NCBI GenBank assembly: GCA_052387115.1
Contig: JBQTJM010000026.1
Span: 1-34,117 of the forward strand
Length of the DNA: 34,117 bases
Origin: JACCXJ01 sp052387115
GTDB lineage: Bacteria > Pseudomonadota > Gammaproteobacteria > JACCXJ01
Direction: 5' to 3'
Part shown: piece by piece, positions 15,182 through 24,029 of the stretch
How the letters are laid out: every line of letters begins with the position of its first letter
Numbering within the stretch: position 1 is the stretch's first letter
Made by a program: the position numbers and the translations under genes
The notes under the pieces: generated by a model
What the model was told of the DNA's origin: nothing
Database searches by the model: none
What the model saw: only the letters and a program-made list of their open reading frames with translations

Positions 15182-16318
15182 TCAATCCGCCTGACGCCGT
15201 AAAAAGGCCGGGATGTCGAGGTAACTGGGGCTGGCCTTTTGCATGGCCGGCAGCTCCTTGTCGCGCTTATTGCGGATCACGGTTGGGCGCTCCAGGGTCT
15301 TGTAGTCGATCTCGATGACCGGTTTCGGCTTGCCGGTCACGGTTTCCTGCCCGATCTTGGCCTCATGGCCGATCCCGGTGGCGACCACGGTCACGCGCAC
15401 CTCGTCGCTCATGGCGGGATCGAACACCGTCCCCACCACCACCGTGGCGTTCTCGGACGCGAAACCCTTGATGGTATTACCGACCTCCTCGAACTCGCCC
15501 ATTCGGAGGTCGTCGTTGGCGGTGATGTTGACCAGGATCCCTTTGGCGCCAGCGAGGTGGACGTCCTCGAGCAGCGGGCTTGCGATCGCCGATTCGGCGG
15601 CCACCCGCGCCCGTTCCTGGCCGCTCCCGGTGCCGGTGCCCATCATGGCCATCCCCATCTCCGACATGACGGTGCGGACATCGGCGAAATCGACGTTGAT
15701 GTAGCCCGGCCGGGTGATGAGATCGGCGATCCCCTGCACCGCCCCTAACAAGACGTCGTTGGCGCGCCTGAAGGCCTCCAGGACGCTGCAATCGCGGCCA
15801 TAGACGGCGATGAGCTTCTCGTTTGGGATGGTGATGAGCGAATCGACGTACTGGCTGAGTTGTCGTATGCCCTCGCTCGCGACCTCGGCGCGCTTCTTCC
15901 CCTCGAAGCCGAACGGGCGGGTAACCACGGCGACCGTCAGGATCCCCATCTCCTTGGCGACCTGCGCCGCGATGGGGGCCGCGCCGGTGCCGGTGCCGCC
16001 GCCCATGCCGGCGGTGATGAAGACCATGTCCGAACCCTCCAGGACATCCATGAAGCGGTCGCGGTCCTCGAGCGCCGCCTGCCGGCCTTTATCGGGATCG
16101 GCCCCGGCGCCCAGCCCCTTGGTGACGTTGGCCCCGAATTGGATCATAGTGCGTGCCGAGCACTTTTTTAGGGCTTGTTGATCGGTGTTGGCGCAGATGA
16201 ACTCCACGCCCTCGATGTTGCCGCCCAACATATGCTGGATGGCATTGCCGCCGCCGCCCCCGATCCCGACGACCTTGATCACGGCGTTTTGATTACAAGA
16301 CTCTATCAACTCGAACAT
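15182..16318 (-). CDS. ftsZ: Cell division GTPase FtsZ
   Basis: A 378-residue tubulin homologue that forms the Z ring. Visible are the N-terminal 'VVGIGGGGGNAIQHM', the tubulin signature 'GGGTGTGAAP', the T7 loop 'NVDFADVRTVM' and the C-terminal conserved peptide 'SYLDIPAFLRRQAD', which binds FtsA and ZipA. Length and all loops are normal. GAGGAGG precedes the ATG. It is the last gene of the dcw cluster, 46 bases after ftsA; such a gap often holds extra ftsZ promoters, though I see no clear hexamers. Confidence 0.98.
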   Translation of the reverse strand: MFELIESCNQNAVIKVVGIGGGGGNAIQHMLGGNIEGVEFICANTDQQALKKCSARTMIQFGANVTKGLGAGADPDKGRQAALEDRDRFMDVLEGSDMVFITAGMGGGTGTGAAPIAAQVAKEMGILTVAVVTRPFGFEGKKRAEVASEGIRQLSQYVDSLITIPNEKLIAVYGRDCSVLEAFRRANDVLLGAVQGIADLITRPGYINVDFADVRTVMSEMGMAMMGTGTGSGQERARVAAESAIASPLLEDVHLAGAKGILVNITANDDLRMGEFEEVGNTIKGFASENATVVVGTVFDPAMSDEVRVTVVATGIGHEAKIGQETVTGKPKPVIEIDYKTLERPTVIRNKRDKELPAMQKASPSYLDIPAFLRRQAD

Positions 16319-16364
16319 GGTTCATCCTCCTCGATTCGTCAATCACCTGCCCGTAGCCTCAAGA

Positions 16365-17588
16365 CTAGAAATTGCCCTGAAACCAGCCCTTCATGCGTTC
16401 CCAGACCCTGCCGTTGTGGCGCAGGGGCCGGTGCCCACGTTGCTCGTTATCGCAACCCAATATCAATAATCCGACCCCCGTCGAGAACACCGGATTTTTG
16501 ACCACATCGACGAGCCCGCTCACCCCTTGGGGTAGCCCGAGCCGCACCTGGCGGTGGAAGACCTCCTCGGCCAGATCGACCGCCCCCTCGATCTTGGCGC
16601 TGCCCCCGGTCAGGACCACACCGGCCGCCATCATCTCCTCGAATCCGCTGCGCTTGAGCTCGGCCTGGATCAGGTTGAAGAGCTCCTCGTAGCGCGGTTC
16701 GACGACCTCCGAGAGCGTCTGGCGCATGAGCCTCCTCGGCCGCCGGTCGCCGACGCTCGGCACCTCGATGGTCTCCTCCGGGCTCGCGAGCTGGGTCAAG
16801 GCGCAGGCGTATTTGATCTTGATCTCCTCGGCATTGTGGGTCGGGGTGCGCAAGGCCACGGCGATGTCGTTGGTCACCTGATCGCCCGCGATCGGGATCA
16901 CCGCGGTGTGGTGCACGGCGCCGTCGATGAAGACCGCGATGTCGGTGGTCCCGCCGCCGATGTCCGCCAGGCACACCCCCAGCTCCTTTTCGTCGTCGGT
17001 CAGGACCGCCTCGCTGGAGGCGAGTTGCTGGAGGATCATGTCGTCCACCTCGAGCCCGCAGCGGCGCACGCATTTCACGATGTTCTGGGCGGCGCTCACG
17101 GCCCCGGAGACGAGATGGACCTTGGCCTCCAGCCGCACCCCGGACATCCCCACCGGCTCCCGGATCCCCTCCTGCTTGTCGATGATGAACTCCTGGGGGA
17201 GGACGTGCAGGACCTTCTGGTCGGCCGGGATCGCCACCGCGCGCGCGGCGTCGATGACGCGATCGACGTCGCTGTCGGTGACCTCGCTGTCGCGGATCGC
17301 GACGATCCCGTGAGAATTGAAGCTGCGGATATGGCTGCCGGCGATCCCGGCATAGACCGATCGGATCTCGCAGCCGGCCATGAGCTCGGCCTCTTCGATG
17401 GCCCGCTGGATGGACTGCACCGTGGACTCGATGTTGACCACGACGCCCTTTCGGAGCCCGCGCGACGGATTGGAACCGACCCCGATCACCTCGATCGCGC
17501 CATCGCCGGTGGACTCCCCGACGATCGCGACCACCTTGGAGGTGCCGATGTCGAGCCCTACGACCAGATTCTTATCAGGCCTTTTCAC
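16365..17588 (-). CDS. ftsA: Cell division actin-like protein FtsA
   Basis: A 407-residue actin-fold protein that anchors FtsZ to the membrane. 'VVGLDIGTSKVVAIVGE' is the phosphate-1 loop, 'ADIGGGTTDIAVF' the phosphate-2 loop and 'VVLTGGSAKIEG' the adenosine motif. The 1C domain lies between, at ~85-165. The C-terminal amphipathic helix 'VWERMKGWFQGNF' is the membrane-targeting sequence. The start is GTG 17588, overlapping ftsQ by 14 bases. GGGGG lies about eight bases upstream. Confidence 0.97.
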   Translation of the reverse strand: MKRPDKNLVVGLDIGTSKVVAIVGESTGDGAIEVIGVGSNPSRGLRKGVVVNIESTVQSIQRAIEEAELMAGCEIRSVYAGIAGSHIRSFNSHGIVAIRDSEVTDSDVDRVIDAARAVAIPADQKVLHVLPQEFIIDKQEGIREPVGMSGVRLEAKVHLVSGAVSAAQNIVKCVRRCGLEVDDMILQQLASSEAVLTDDEKELGVCLADIGGGTTDIAVFIDGAVHHTAVIPIAGDQVTNDIAVALRTPTHNAEEIKIKYACALTQLASPEETIEVPSVGDRRPRRLMRQTLSEVVEPRYEELFNLIQAELKRSGFEEMMAAGVVLTGGSAKIEGAVDLAEEVFHRQVRLGLPQGVSGLVDVVKNPVFSTGVGLLILGCDNEQRGHRPLRHNGRVWERMKGWFQGNF

Positions 17589-18390
17589 CGGCCATCCCCC
17601 GGAGTGAGAAAGAAGGGGGCGGCCGGTGTGCGGCCGGCACGGCTTCGGACTTGAAGCTCACCGCGATCCCGTTGGTGTGCCGGAGATCGACGCGCGCCAC
17701 CACGCCCCGGCCCGATTGCGCGATACGCGGGTAATTCGCCAGGAAGCGCCGCACACGCGGCTCGAAATCGTCGCGTCCCACCAGCACCGTGGGGCCGTCC
17801 TTCAGCACGAAGCGCCATGAACCGCGCGCGTCCTGTGCGAGGCCCTGGGCCAGGAGCCCAGCAGGATCTAGCAGCTCCGCGAGGCGGTTATACCGCGCCA
17901 GGACCTGCGCCTCCGTCCCCTGCGGCCCCTCGAGCAGCGGGAGGCCGACCGGATAGCTCGCCGCCGGCGGGCTGAACAAGACGCCCTCGGGATTCAGCAG
18001 ACCGCGCTCGCCGAAACGCGCGACCGCGCGCTCTTCGTAGACCGTCACCCGCAGGCCATCGGGCCATTCGCGGCTGACCGAGGCCGCGTTGACCCAGGGG
18101 TCGCGACTGAGGCCGCGCTGCACCTCGGCCACCCGTACCGTGAAGAAACCGCCGCGCACCTGACGCGCCACCAGGGCCTCCAGATCCGGGGGCTTGAGCT
18201 GGCGGAACTCCCCTTCGATGAACACCTCGCGGATGGGTAGGGTCTTCGGATCGGAGAGCCGTGCCCCGGCAAAGCCAAGGAGCACGCCGAGGTCCGCCAC
18301 CACGAACGTCGCCACCAGCCAGAACCCCCACGGCCGGCGCTCGGCCCGTGGCGCAGTGCGGATCAATCGGTTGCGCGGGTATCGCCTCAT
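17575..18390 (-). CDS. ftsQ: Cell division protein FtsQ
   Basis: A 271-residue bitopic divisome protein that joins FtsB/FtsL and controls septal synthesis. It has a basic cytoplasmic start ('MRRYPRNRLIR'), one membrane segment at ~26-45 and a periplasmic POTRA domain ('IREVFIEGEFRQLKPPDLEA'). The beta domain contains 'WPDGLRVTVYEERAVARFGE' and 'LLNPEGVLFSP'. ATG 18390 overlaps the ddl stop (ATGA) and has GGGAGGGG just upstream, so longer open-frame extensions are rejected. Confidence 0.95.
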   Translation of the reverse strand: MRRYPRNRLIRTAPRAERRPWGFWLVATFVVADLGVLLGFAGARLSDPKTLPIREVFIEGEFRQLKPPDLEALVARQVRGGFFTVRVAEVQRGLSRDPWVNAASVSREWPDGLRVTVYEERAVARFGERGLLNPEGVLFSPPAASYPVGLPLLEGPQGTEAQVLARYNRLAELLDPAGLLAQGLAQDARGSWRFVLKDGPTVLVGRDDFEPRVRRFLANYPRIAQSGRGVVARVDLRHTNGIAVSFKSEAVPAAHRPPPSFSLRGMAGEKA

Positions 18391-19322
18391 GAACCCCTCC
18401 CGCCAGGCGCGGTCCCGACCCCCGCGGTCTCCAGGATGCGCACCACTAGCGCCTCGAACGACAGCCCCGCTACCTCGGCGGCCATGGGGACGAGGCTGTG
18501 GCCGGTCATCCCCGGTACGGTGTTGACCTCGATGAGCCAAGGCCGCCCCTCCCCATCGACCAGGAAATCCACGCGCCCCCAGCCGCGGCAGTCCAGGGCG
18601 CGGAAGGCCCGCAGCGCGAGCGCCTGTAGGTCCCGCTCGGCCGCCTCGGACAGCCCCGCGGGGCATAGGTAGCGGGTGCGATCGTCGTGATACTTGGCCT
18701 CATAGTCGTAGAACAGGCGCGGGGTCTCTAGCCGGATGAGCGGCAGAGCCTCTTCACCCAGCACCCCGGCCGTGTACTCGACCCCCGTGATCCAGCGCTC
18801 GGCGATGACTCTTTCATCGAACGCGGCGGCGAGCGTGTAAGCCGGGGTGAGCCCCGCGATTTCGACCACCTTGGAGGCCCCGAGGCTCGAGCCCTCGCGG
18901 GCCGGCTTGACCATGACGGGCAGGCCCAGCGACTCGACCACTTGATCCGGGTCGAAACCGGAGTCCAACTCGACGAACGGTGGCGTCGGCAGCCCCGCAC
19001 CGAGCCACACGTATTTGGCCAGGCGCTTGTCCATGGCCACGGCCGAGGCCAGGACCCCGCTGCCCGTGTAGGGCACCCCCAGGGTCTCGAGCGCCCCCTG
19101 GATGCTGCCATCCTCCCCGCCCCGGCCGTGCAGCGCGATGAATACCCGCTCGAACTCGCGTGCGGCGAGGCGCCCGAGACCCTCGGCGTCGGGCTCCAAT
19201 CCCTGGGCCTCGATCCCCTGCCGCGTGAGCGCCCGGAGCACCGCCCCACCGCTCTCGAGGGAGATCGGCCGCTCCGCGGAGCGCCCGCCCATCAGGACCG
19301 CGACCTTGCTGAAGTCACTCAT
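18387..19322 (-). CDS. ddl: D-alanine--D-alanine ligase
   Basis: A 311-residue ATP-grasp enzyme that joins two D-alanines for the peptidoglycan stem. Motifs include 'VAVLMGGRSAERPISLESG', 'ALHGRGGEDGSIQGALE', the flexible 'KPAREGSSLG' loop, 'RVDFLVDGEGRPWLIEVNTVPGMT' and 'HSLVPMAAE'. These correspond to the N-terminal domain, the ATP loop and the Mg2+-binding Glu/Asn set. ATG 19322 overlaps the murB stop by four bases (ATGA). The frame is open far upstream, but that part is a shadow of murB. Confidence 0.96.
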   Translation of the reverse strand: MSDFSKVAVLMGGRSAERPISLESGGAVLRALTRQGIEAQGLEPDAEGLGRLAAREFERVFIALHGRGGEDGSIQGALETLGVPYTGSGVLASAVAMDKRLAKYVWLGAGLPTPPFVELDSGFDPDQVVESLGLPVMVKPAREGSSLGASKVVEIAGLTPAYTLAAAFDERVIAERWITGVEYTAGVLGEEALPLIRLETPRLFYDYEAKYHDDRTRYLCPAGLSEAAERDLQALALRAFRALDCRGWGRVDFLVDGEGRPWLIEVNTVPGMTGHSLVPMAAEVAGLSFEALVVRILETAGVGTAPGGRGS

Positions 19323-20263
19323 GCAGTTACTCGTGCCCTGGGGGCCTCGCCCACGATCCGCACCTCCGGTGTCAGCCGCACGCCGTGGCGCTCGGCCACC
19401 GTGCGTTGCACGTGCTCGATGAGGGCCTCGATGTCGGCGGCCGTCGCCCCACCGCGGTTGACGATGAAGTTGGCGTGCTTCTCGGATACGACGGCATTGC
19501 CGATGGAGAAGCCCTTGAGCCCGGCGGCGTCTATCAACCTCGCGGCGTGGTCGCCGGGGGGGTTCTGGAATACCGATCCGCAACTCGGCTGGCCCATGGG
19601 CTGGGTCTCGGCGCGCCGGCCTAATAACGCCTTGATGCGATCTAGCCCGCCGCCCTCGGGATGCGGCGCGAGCACGAGCTCTGCTGCCAGGTACCACTCG
19701 TCCGCCGGCCCGCGTACTTCCCGATAGCCGATCTCGAAGTCCGCACGCGCACGGCGGCGGCGCTCGCCCTGTCGGTCGATGGTCTCGACCGATCCGACCA
19801 GCCTCCAGGTCTCCCCGCCGAAGGCCCCGGCGTTCATGCAGAGCGCCCCGCCCAGGGTGCCGGGGATCCCGGCCAGGAACTCCGCGCCCGTGAGACCGAG
19901 CTGCGCGGCCAATCTGGCGATGCGTGCGCACGGGGCCCCGCACTGGGCGACGATGGCCCGTTCGTCGATGGCCCATTTATCGATGTAGGGGCAGGCGTTC
20001 AAGCGCGCCGTACTGATCACCGTGCCGCTGAGCCCCCCGTCGCGCACCAGGAGGTTGCTCCCGAGCCCCACCCACAAGAGCGGCTCCTCACTCGGTGTGC
20101 CACGGAGGAAGCACTCCAGGTCCTCGGCGTCGGCCGGGACGAAGAAGCGCCGTGCACGGCCGCCGGCACGCCACGAGGTATGGCGGGCCATGGGCTCGTC
20201 GAGGCGGAGCTCGCCGCGCATCCCGCTCACGGCCGTGGCGCCGTCTATCGCCCCAGCCTCCAT
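19319..20263 (-). CDS. murB: UDP-N-acetylenolpyruvoylglucosamine reductase MurB
   Basis: An FAD enzyme of about 314 residues that reduces UDP-GlcNAc-enolpyruvate to UDP-MurNAc. It shows 'HTSWRAGGRARRF', the flavin loops 'VGLGSNLLVRDGG' and 'GIPGTLGGALCMNAGAFG', the proton-donor Ser in 'SCGSVFQNP', 'EKHANFIVN' and the Glu of 'LTPEVRIVG'. This is a short-loop MurB. Three in-frame starts are possible. I chose ATG 20263 (AGG upstream); 20287 overlaps murC and 20221 also fits. A 15-bp tandem block at 19946-19990 adds 'YIDKWAIDERAIVA' in a region that is normally shorter. Confidence 0.94.
   Translation of the reverse strand: MEAGAIDGATAVSGMRGELRLDEPMARHTSWRAGGRARRFFVPADAEDLECFLRGTPSEEPLLWVGLGSNLLVRDGGLSGTVISTARLNACPYIDKWAIDERAIVAQCGAPCARIARLAAQLGLTGAEFLAGIPGTLGGALCMNAGAFGGETWRLVGSVETIDRQGERRRRARADFEIGYREVRGPADEWYLAAELVLAPHPEGGGLDRIKALLGRRAETQPMGQPSCGSVFQNPPGDHAARLIDAAGLKGFSIGNAVVSEKHANFIVNRGGATAADIEALIEHVQRTVAERHGVRLTPEVRIVGEAPRARVTA
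19946..19990. repeat. Three 15-bp in-frame units inside murB
   Basis: Units at 19976-19990, 19961-19975 and 19946-19960 encode YIDK-, WAIDE- and RAIVA-type pentapeptides. The middle unit, TGGGCCATCGACGAA on the minus strand, closely matches the murE unit TGGGCTATCGATCAG, so the two blocks may share an origin. Confidence 0.5.
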
Positions 20264-20280
20264 CGATGACCTACGGGCCG

Positions 20281-21690
20281 TCAGCATCCGACCGCACACC
20301 GCCTTTCGGCGCCGAGCTCGCGCAGCAAGAGGGGGGCGAGCGCGCCGATGCTCCCGGCTCCGAGCGTGAGCACGATGTCGCCGTCGCGGACGAGCCCCGG
20401 CAGGACCGGTAACAGCTCGCTCGGGACGCCCAGATGCAGGGGGTCGACCCTGCCCCGTGCGCGGATCGCGCGGCACAGGCTCGCGGTGTCCGATCCGGGG
20501 ATGAGCGCCTCGCCGGCCGCGTAGGTGTCGAACAGGACCAAGGCGTCGGGCAGGGACAGGACCCGTGTGAAGTCGTCGAAGAGGTCATGGGTGCGGGTGT
20601 GGCGGTGTGGCTGGAAGCACACGAGCAGGCGCCGGCCCGGCCATCCGGCGCGGACCGCTTCCAAGGTCGCCGCTATCTCGCGCGGGTGGTGCCCGTAGTC
20701 GTCGATGAGCAGCATCCGGGCGCCGCCGATCGCGAGATCGCCCAGGACCTGCGAACGGCGCGCGACGCCTTCGAAGCGCAGCAACGCGCGGTGGATGGTC
20801 TCGTCGGTTACGTCCAGCACCCGCGCCACCGCCACGGCCGCGAGCGCGTTCAAGACCTGATGTTTGCCGGGGAGGTTGAGCGTCAGATCGAGGTCGGGCC
20901 GGCCCTCCGCGCACACCCGGAACGCCGTGGCGCCCTCGTGGACCAGGATGTCGGTGGCGATGAGGTCGGCAGGCGCATGGGTCCCATAGGTCAGGACCGG
21001 GCGCGCGACCTCCCCCAACAGCTCGGCCACCACGGGATCGTCGGTACACAGCACCGCCAGCCCGTAGAAGGGCAGGTGGTGCAGGAAATCGACGAAGGCG
21101 CGCTTGAGCCGGCCGAAGTCCCCGCCGTAGGTGCCCATGTGATCGGCGTCGATGTTGGTGACGACCGCGATCATGGGGTGCAGGTACAGGAACGAGGCGT
21201 CGCTCTCGTCGGCCTCGGCGACCAGATAACGCCCCGCCCCCAGGCGCGCATGGCTCCCGGCGCTGGTCAACCGCCCGCCGATCACGAAGGTCGGGTCGAG
21301 CCCGCCCTCGGCCAGGAGGCTGGCGATGAGGCTCGTCGTCGTGGTCTTGCCATGGGTGCCGGCCACCGCGATGCCGTGGCGGAAGCGCATGAGCTCGGCC
21401 AGCATCTCGGCGCGCCGTACCACCGGGATGCGCCGCCGGCGCGCGGCAGAGAGCTCGGGGTTGTCTTCGGTGACCGCGCTCGACACCACCACCACATCGC
21501 TGCCCGAGATCGCTTCACTGTCGTGCCCGAGGGCCACCGGGACCCCGAGCCGCGTGAGGCGTTCGGTGCCGGCGCCGCGGTGCAGGTCCGATCCCGTCAC
21601 CTCATAACCGAGGTTGTGCAGGACCTCCGCGATCCCGCTCATCCCCGCGCCCCCGATCCCGATGAAATGGATGCGCCGGACTCTCCCCAT
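20281..21690 (-). CDS. murC: UDP-N-acetylmuramate--L-alanine ligase MurC
   Basis: A 469-residue Mur ligase that adds the first L-alanine to UDP-MurNAc. The N-terminal Rossmann segment is 'RIHFIGIGGAGMSGIAEVL', the P-loop 'GTHGKTTTTSLIA', with 'EADESDASFL', 'NIDADHMGTYGGDF', 'LPGKHQVLNALAAVAVA' and 'IDDYGHHPREIAAT' from the central and C-terminal domains. ATG 21690 (GAAGG upstream) gives the usual 'M-x-RVRRIHF' start; ATG 21714 would overlap murG. It lies 10 bases after murG. Confidence 0.97.
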   Translation of the reverse strand: MGRVRRIHFIGIGGAGMSGIAEVLHNLGYEVTGSDLHRGAGTERLTRLGVPVALGHDSEAISGSDVVVVSSAVTEDNPELSAARRRRIPVVRRAEMLAELMRFRHGIAVAGTHGKTTTTSLIASLLAEGGLDPTFVIGGRLTSAGSHARLGAGRYLVAEADESDASFLYLHPMIAVVTNIDADHMGTYGGDFGRLKRAFVDFLHHLPFYGLAVLCTDDPVVAELLGEVARPVLTYGTHAPADLIATDILVHEGATAFRVCAEGRPDLDLTLNLPGKHQVLNALAAVAVARVLDVTDETIHRALLRFEGVARRSQVLGDLAIGGARMLLIDDYGHHPREIAATLEAVRAGWPGRRLLVCFQPHRHTRTHDLFDDFTRVLSLPDALVLFDTYAAGEALIPGSDTASLCRAIRARGRVDPLHLGVPSELLPVLPGLVRDGDIVLTLGAGSIGALAPLLLRELGAERRCAVGC

Positions 21691-21700
21691 GGGGTGGCCT

Positions 21701-22825
21701 TCAAACGCGCGCATGCAGGACCTCCAGGCATTGTGCTGCAACGCTTGCCGTGGCCTCGGGGCACGCCAGGCGCCGGGCCCGCGCCGCCATTTCGGCCCGG
21801 CGCGCGGGGTCGTCGCGGAGCGCGCCAAGGAGCGCGGCGAGCGCCGTCTCCTCCAGGTCCACTTGCGGCAGGAGGATCGCCGCGCCGCGCCCGGCGAGAT
21901 AACGGGCGTTGACGCTCTGGTGGTCGTCCACGGCGTAGGGATAGGGGACCAGGATAGCGGGTGCCCCGGCGGCGCACAGCTCGAAGAGGGTGGAGGCACC
22001 GGCGCGACACAGCACCAGCCCGGCCCAGGCATAGGCGGTGGCGACGTCCTCGATGAAGGGCTCGACTCTCGCCTCGATCCCGAGCGTCGTGTAACGCTTC
22101 CCGGTCTCGCCCCCGTCCAGACGGCCCACCTGGTGCCAGACCTCGATCGGGCGCCCGGGCATCAGCGCGAGGGCCTCGGGCACCACCCGGTTCAGAACCG
22201 CGGCCCCCTGGCTGCCGCCGACCACGAGCAACCGCAAGGTCCCGCCCGCCCCGGGCCCTCGTGCCGCAGAAGACGCCAGGGCCGCGATCTCGGCGCGCAC
22301 CGGGTTGCCGGTACGGAGGGCACCGCGGCGCGCCGGGAAGCTGTCCGGAAAGGACTCCATGACGCGCGTCGCGAACGCCGCCAGCAGGCGGTTGGTCACC
22401 CCGGGCACCGCGTTCTGCTCGTGGATCAAGAGCGGGATGCGCATGAGCCACGCCGCGAGACCGCCGGGGCCGCTCGCGTAGCCACCCATGCCCAGCACCG
22501 CGCCCGGCTTCTGGCGCCGCAGGTGCCACAGGCATTCGATTAACGCGAGCACGAGCCACAGCGGCGCGGCGAGCTGCTTGAGAGCACCGGTGCGGCGCAG
22601 GCCGCGCGTGCTCACCGCCATGAACGGATAGCCCGCACGCGGCACGAGCGTCGCCTCGAGCCCGCGGCCGGTCCCGAGCCAGGTGAGCGGCACCCCCGAG
22701 GCGCGCAGGTGCTCGGCCACCGCCAGCGCCGGAAACACGTGCCCGCCGGTGCCCCCGGCCATGACCATGAGCCCCCAGTTATTTTCTTTGTTGGGCGCGT
22801 TAGCCCGCATCGAGTTATGGGCCAT
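21701..22825 (-). CDS. murG: UDP-GlcNAc:lipid I N-acetylglucosaminyltransferase MurG
   Basis: A 374-residue GT-B glycosyltransferase that converts lipid I to lipid II on the inner membrane face. 'VMAGGTGGHVFPALAVAEHL' and 'GMGGYASGPGG' are the N-terminal glycine loops. 'HEQNAVPGVTNR', 'VVGGSQGAAVLN', 'CRAGASTLFELCAAG' and 'PYPYAVDDHQSVNA' complete the family pattern with the UDP-binding region. ATG 22825 overlaps ftsW by 11 bases. A short GGCTCG hexamer run lies at the ftsW/murG junction. Confidence 0.97.
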   Translation of the reverse strand: MAHNSMRANAPNKENNWGLMVMAGGTGGHVFPALAVAEHLRASGVPLTWLGTGRGLEATLVPRAGYPFMAVSTRGLRRTGALKQLAAPLWLVLALIECLWHLRRQKPGAVLGMGGYASGPGGLAAWLMRIPLLIHEQNAVPGVTNRLLAAFATRVMESFPDSFPARRGALRTGNPVRAEIAALASSAARGPGAGGTLRLLVVGGSQGAAVLNRVVPEALALMPGRPIEVWHQVGRLDGGETGKRYTTLGIEARVEPFIEDVATAYAWAGLVLCRAGASTLFELCAAGAPAILVPYPYAVDDHQSVNARYLAGRGAAILLPQVDLEETALAALLGALRDDPARRAEMAARARRLACPEATASVAAQCLEVLHARV

Positions 22826-24029
22826 AACGGGCTCGGGCTCGGGTTCGAGCCGCCGGCCGCGCCGGGAAGCGCATCTCGCGGTCGATGCGGAACAGGAAAC
22901 CGAAGGCCAGGGAGGTCGCGATCATGCTGTTGCCGCCGTAGCTCACGAGCGGCAGGGTCAGACCCTTGGTCGGCAGCGCCCCCATGTTGACGCCCATGTT
23001 GATGAACCCCTGGAACCCGATGAGGAGGCCGAGGCCATAGGCGAGATAGGCGGAAAAGACGCATCCGGCGCGTTCGGCCGTGGCACCGATGACGAACGCC
23101 CGCCACACGATGACGGTATAGGTCGCGATGCACAAGAGCGTGCCCAGGAGCCCGAGCTCCTCGGCGATGACTGCGAAGATGAAATCGGTGTGCGCCTCCG
23201 GCAGATAGAAGAGCTTCTGGACGCTGCCGCCCAGACCGACGCCGAACCACTCCCCGCGCCCGAAGGCGATGAGCGCCTGGGTGAGCTGGAACCCGCCCTC
23301 CAGCGGATCGGCCAAGGGGTTCAAGAAGCTGGTGATGCGCGCCAGGCGATAAGGCTCGATGACCACGAGCACCGCGAGCGCCGCGCAGGCCAGGACCCCC
23401 AGCGTCAGGAACCGGGCCATCGAGACCCCTGCCAGGAACAGCATCCCCAAGGTCGTGACGATCAGCACCACCATGGCGCCGTAGTCGGGCTCGACATACA
23501 GGAGCACCCAGAGGATCGTCAAGACGGCGATCGGGCGCAGGAGGCCGGAGGGGGTGGCCCGGACCGCCTGGGCATGGCGATCGATGAAACCGGCGAGGTA
23601 TAGGATGGCCAGGACCTTGGCCAACTCGCTCGCCTGGAAGGACACTGGGCCGAGGCGCAGCCAACGCATGGCGCCGTGGCTCTCGACCCCGAGGCCGGGG
23701 ACGAGGACCGCCGCCAGCAGCGCGATGGCGAGGAACAGCGCGAAGGTGCTGAGCTTGCGTAGGACCCGGGTCGGGGTCCGAAGGCCGGCATAGGCGACGC
23801 CGAGACCCAGGCCGACCGACACGGTCTGGCGCCACAAGAAATAGAGGGCATCTCTGCCCTCCTTCTCGGCGGCCGTGACCGAGGCCGAGGCCACCATCAC
23901 GAGCCCGAGGATCACGAGCCCCGCGAAGGCCGTGAGGAGATAGACATCGCAGGGGTCCTTGCCGCGCCCGACGCACACCTCCGGGCTCGCCGGTAACTTT
24001 ATTTCACGGTTGGCTGCGGTCGGGATCAC
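22815..24029 (-). CDS. ftsW: Septal peptidoglycan glycosyltransferase FtsW
   Basis: A 404-residue SEDS-family polymerase with about ten membrane segments. It partners FtsI in septal wall synthesis. Recognisable motifs are 'GAMRWLRLGPVSFQASELAK', 'EPDYGAMVVL' (with the catalytic Asp region), 'GRGEWFGVGLGGSVQK', 'LPEAHTDFIFAVIAEELG' and 'GLTLPLVSYGGNSM'. The start is GTG 24029, overlapping the murD stop as GTGA. Confidence 0.97.
   Translation of the reverse strand: MIPTAANREIKLPASPEVCVGRGKDPCDVYLLTAFAGLVILGLVMVASASVTAAEKEGRDALYFLWRQTVSVGLGLGVAYAGLRTPTRVLRKLSTFALFLAIALLAAVLVPGLGVESHGAMRWLRLGPVSFQASELAKVLAILYLAGFIDRHAQAVRATPSGLLRPIAVLTILWVLLYVEPDYGAMVVLIVTTLGMLFLAGVSMARFLTLGVLACAALAVLVVIEPYRLARITSFLNPLADPLEGGFQLTQALIAFGRGEWFGVGLGGSVQKLFYLPEAHTDFIFAVIAEELGLLGTLLCIATYTVIVWRAFVIGATAERAGCVFSAYLAYGLGLLIGFQGFINMGVNMGALPTKGLTLPLVSYGGNSMIATSLAFGFLFRIDREMRFPARPAARTRARARYGP

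Noticed and set aside
16554..17654. 366-codon plus-strand frame opposite ftsA
   Set aside because: It is a typical antisense shadow of a GC-rich gene (Asp/His/Gly-rich), and ftsA is certain.
20434..21912. 492-codon plus-strand frame opposite murC
   Set aside because: Antisense shadow; no motifs, and murC is complete.
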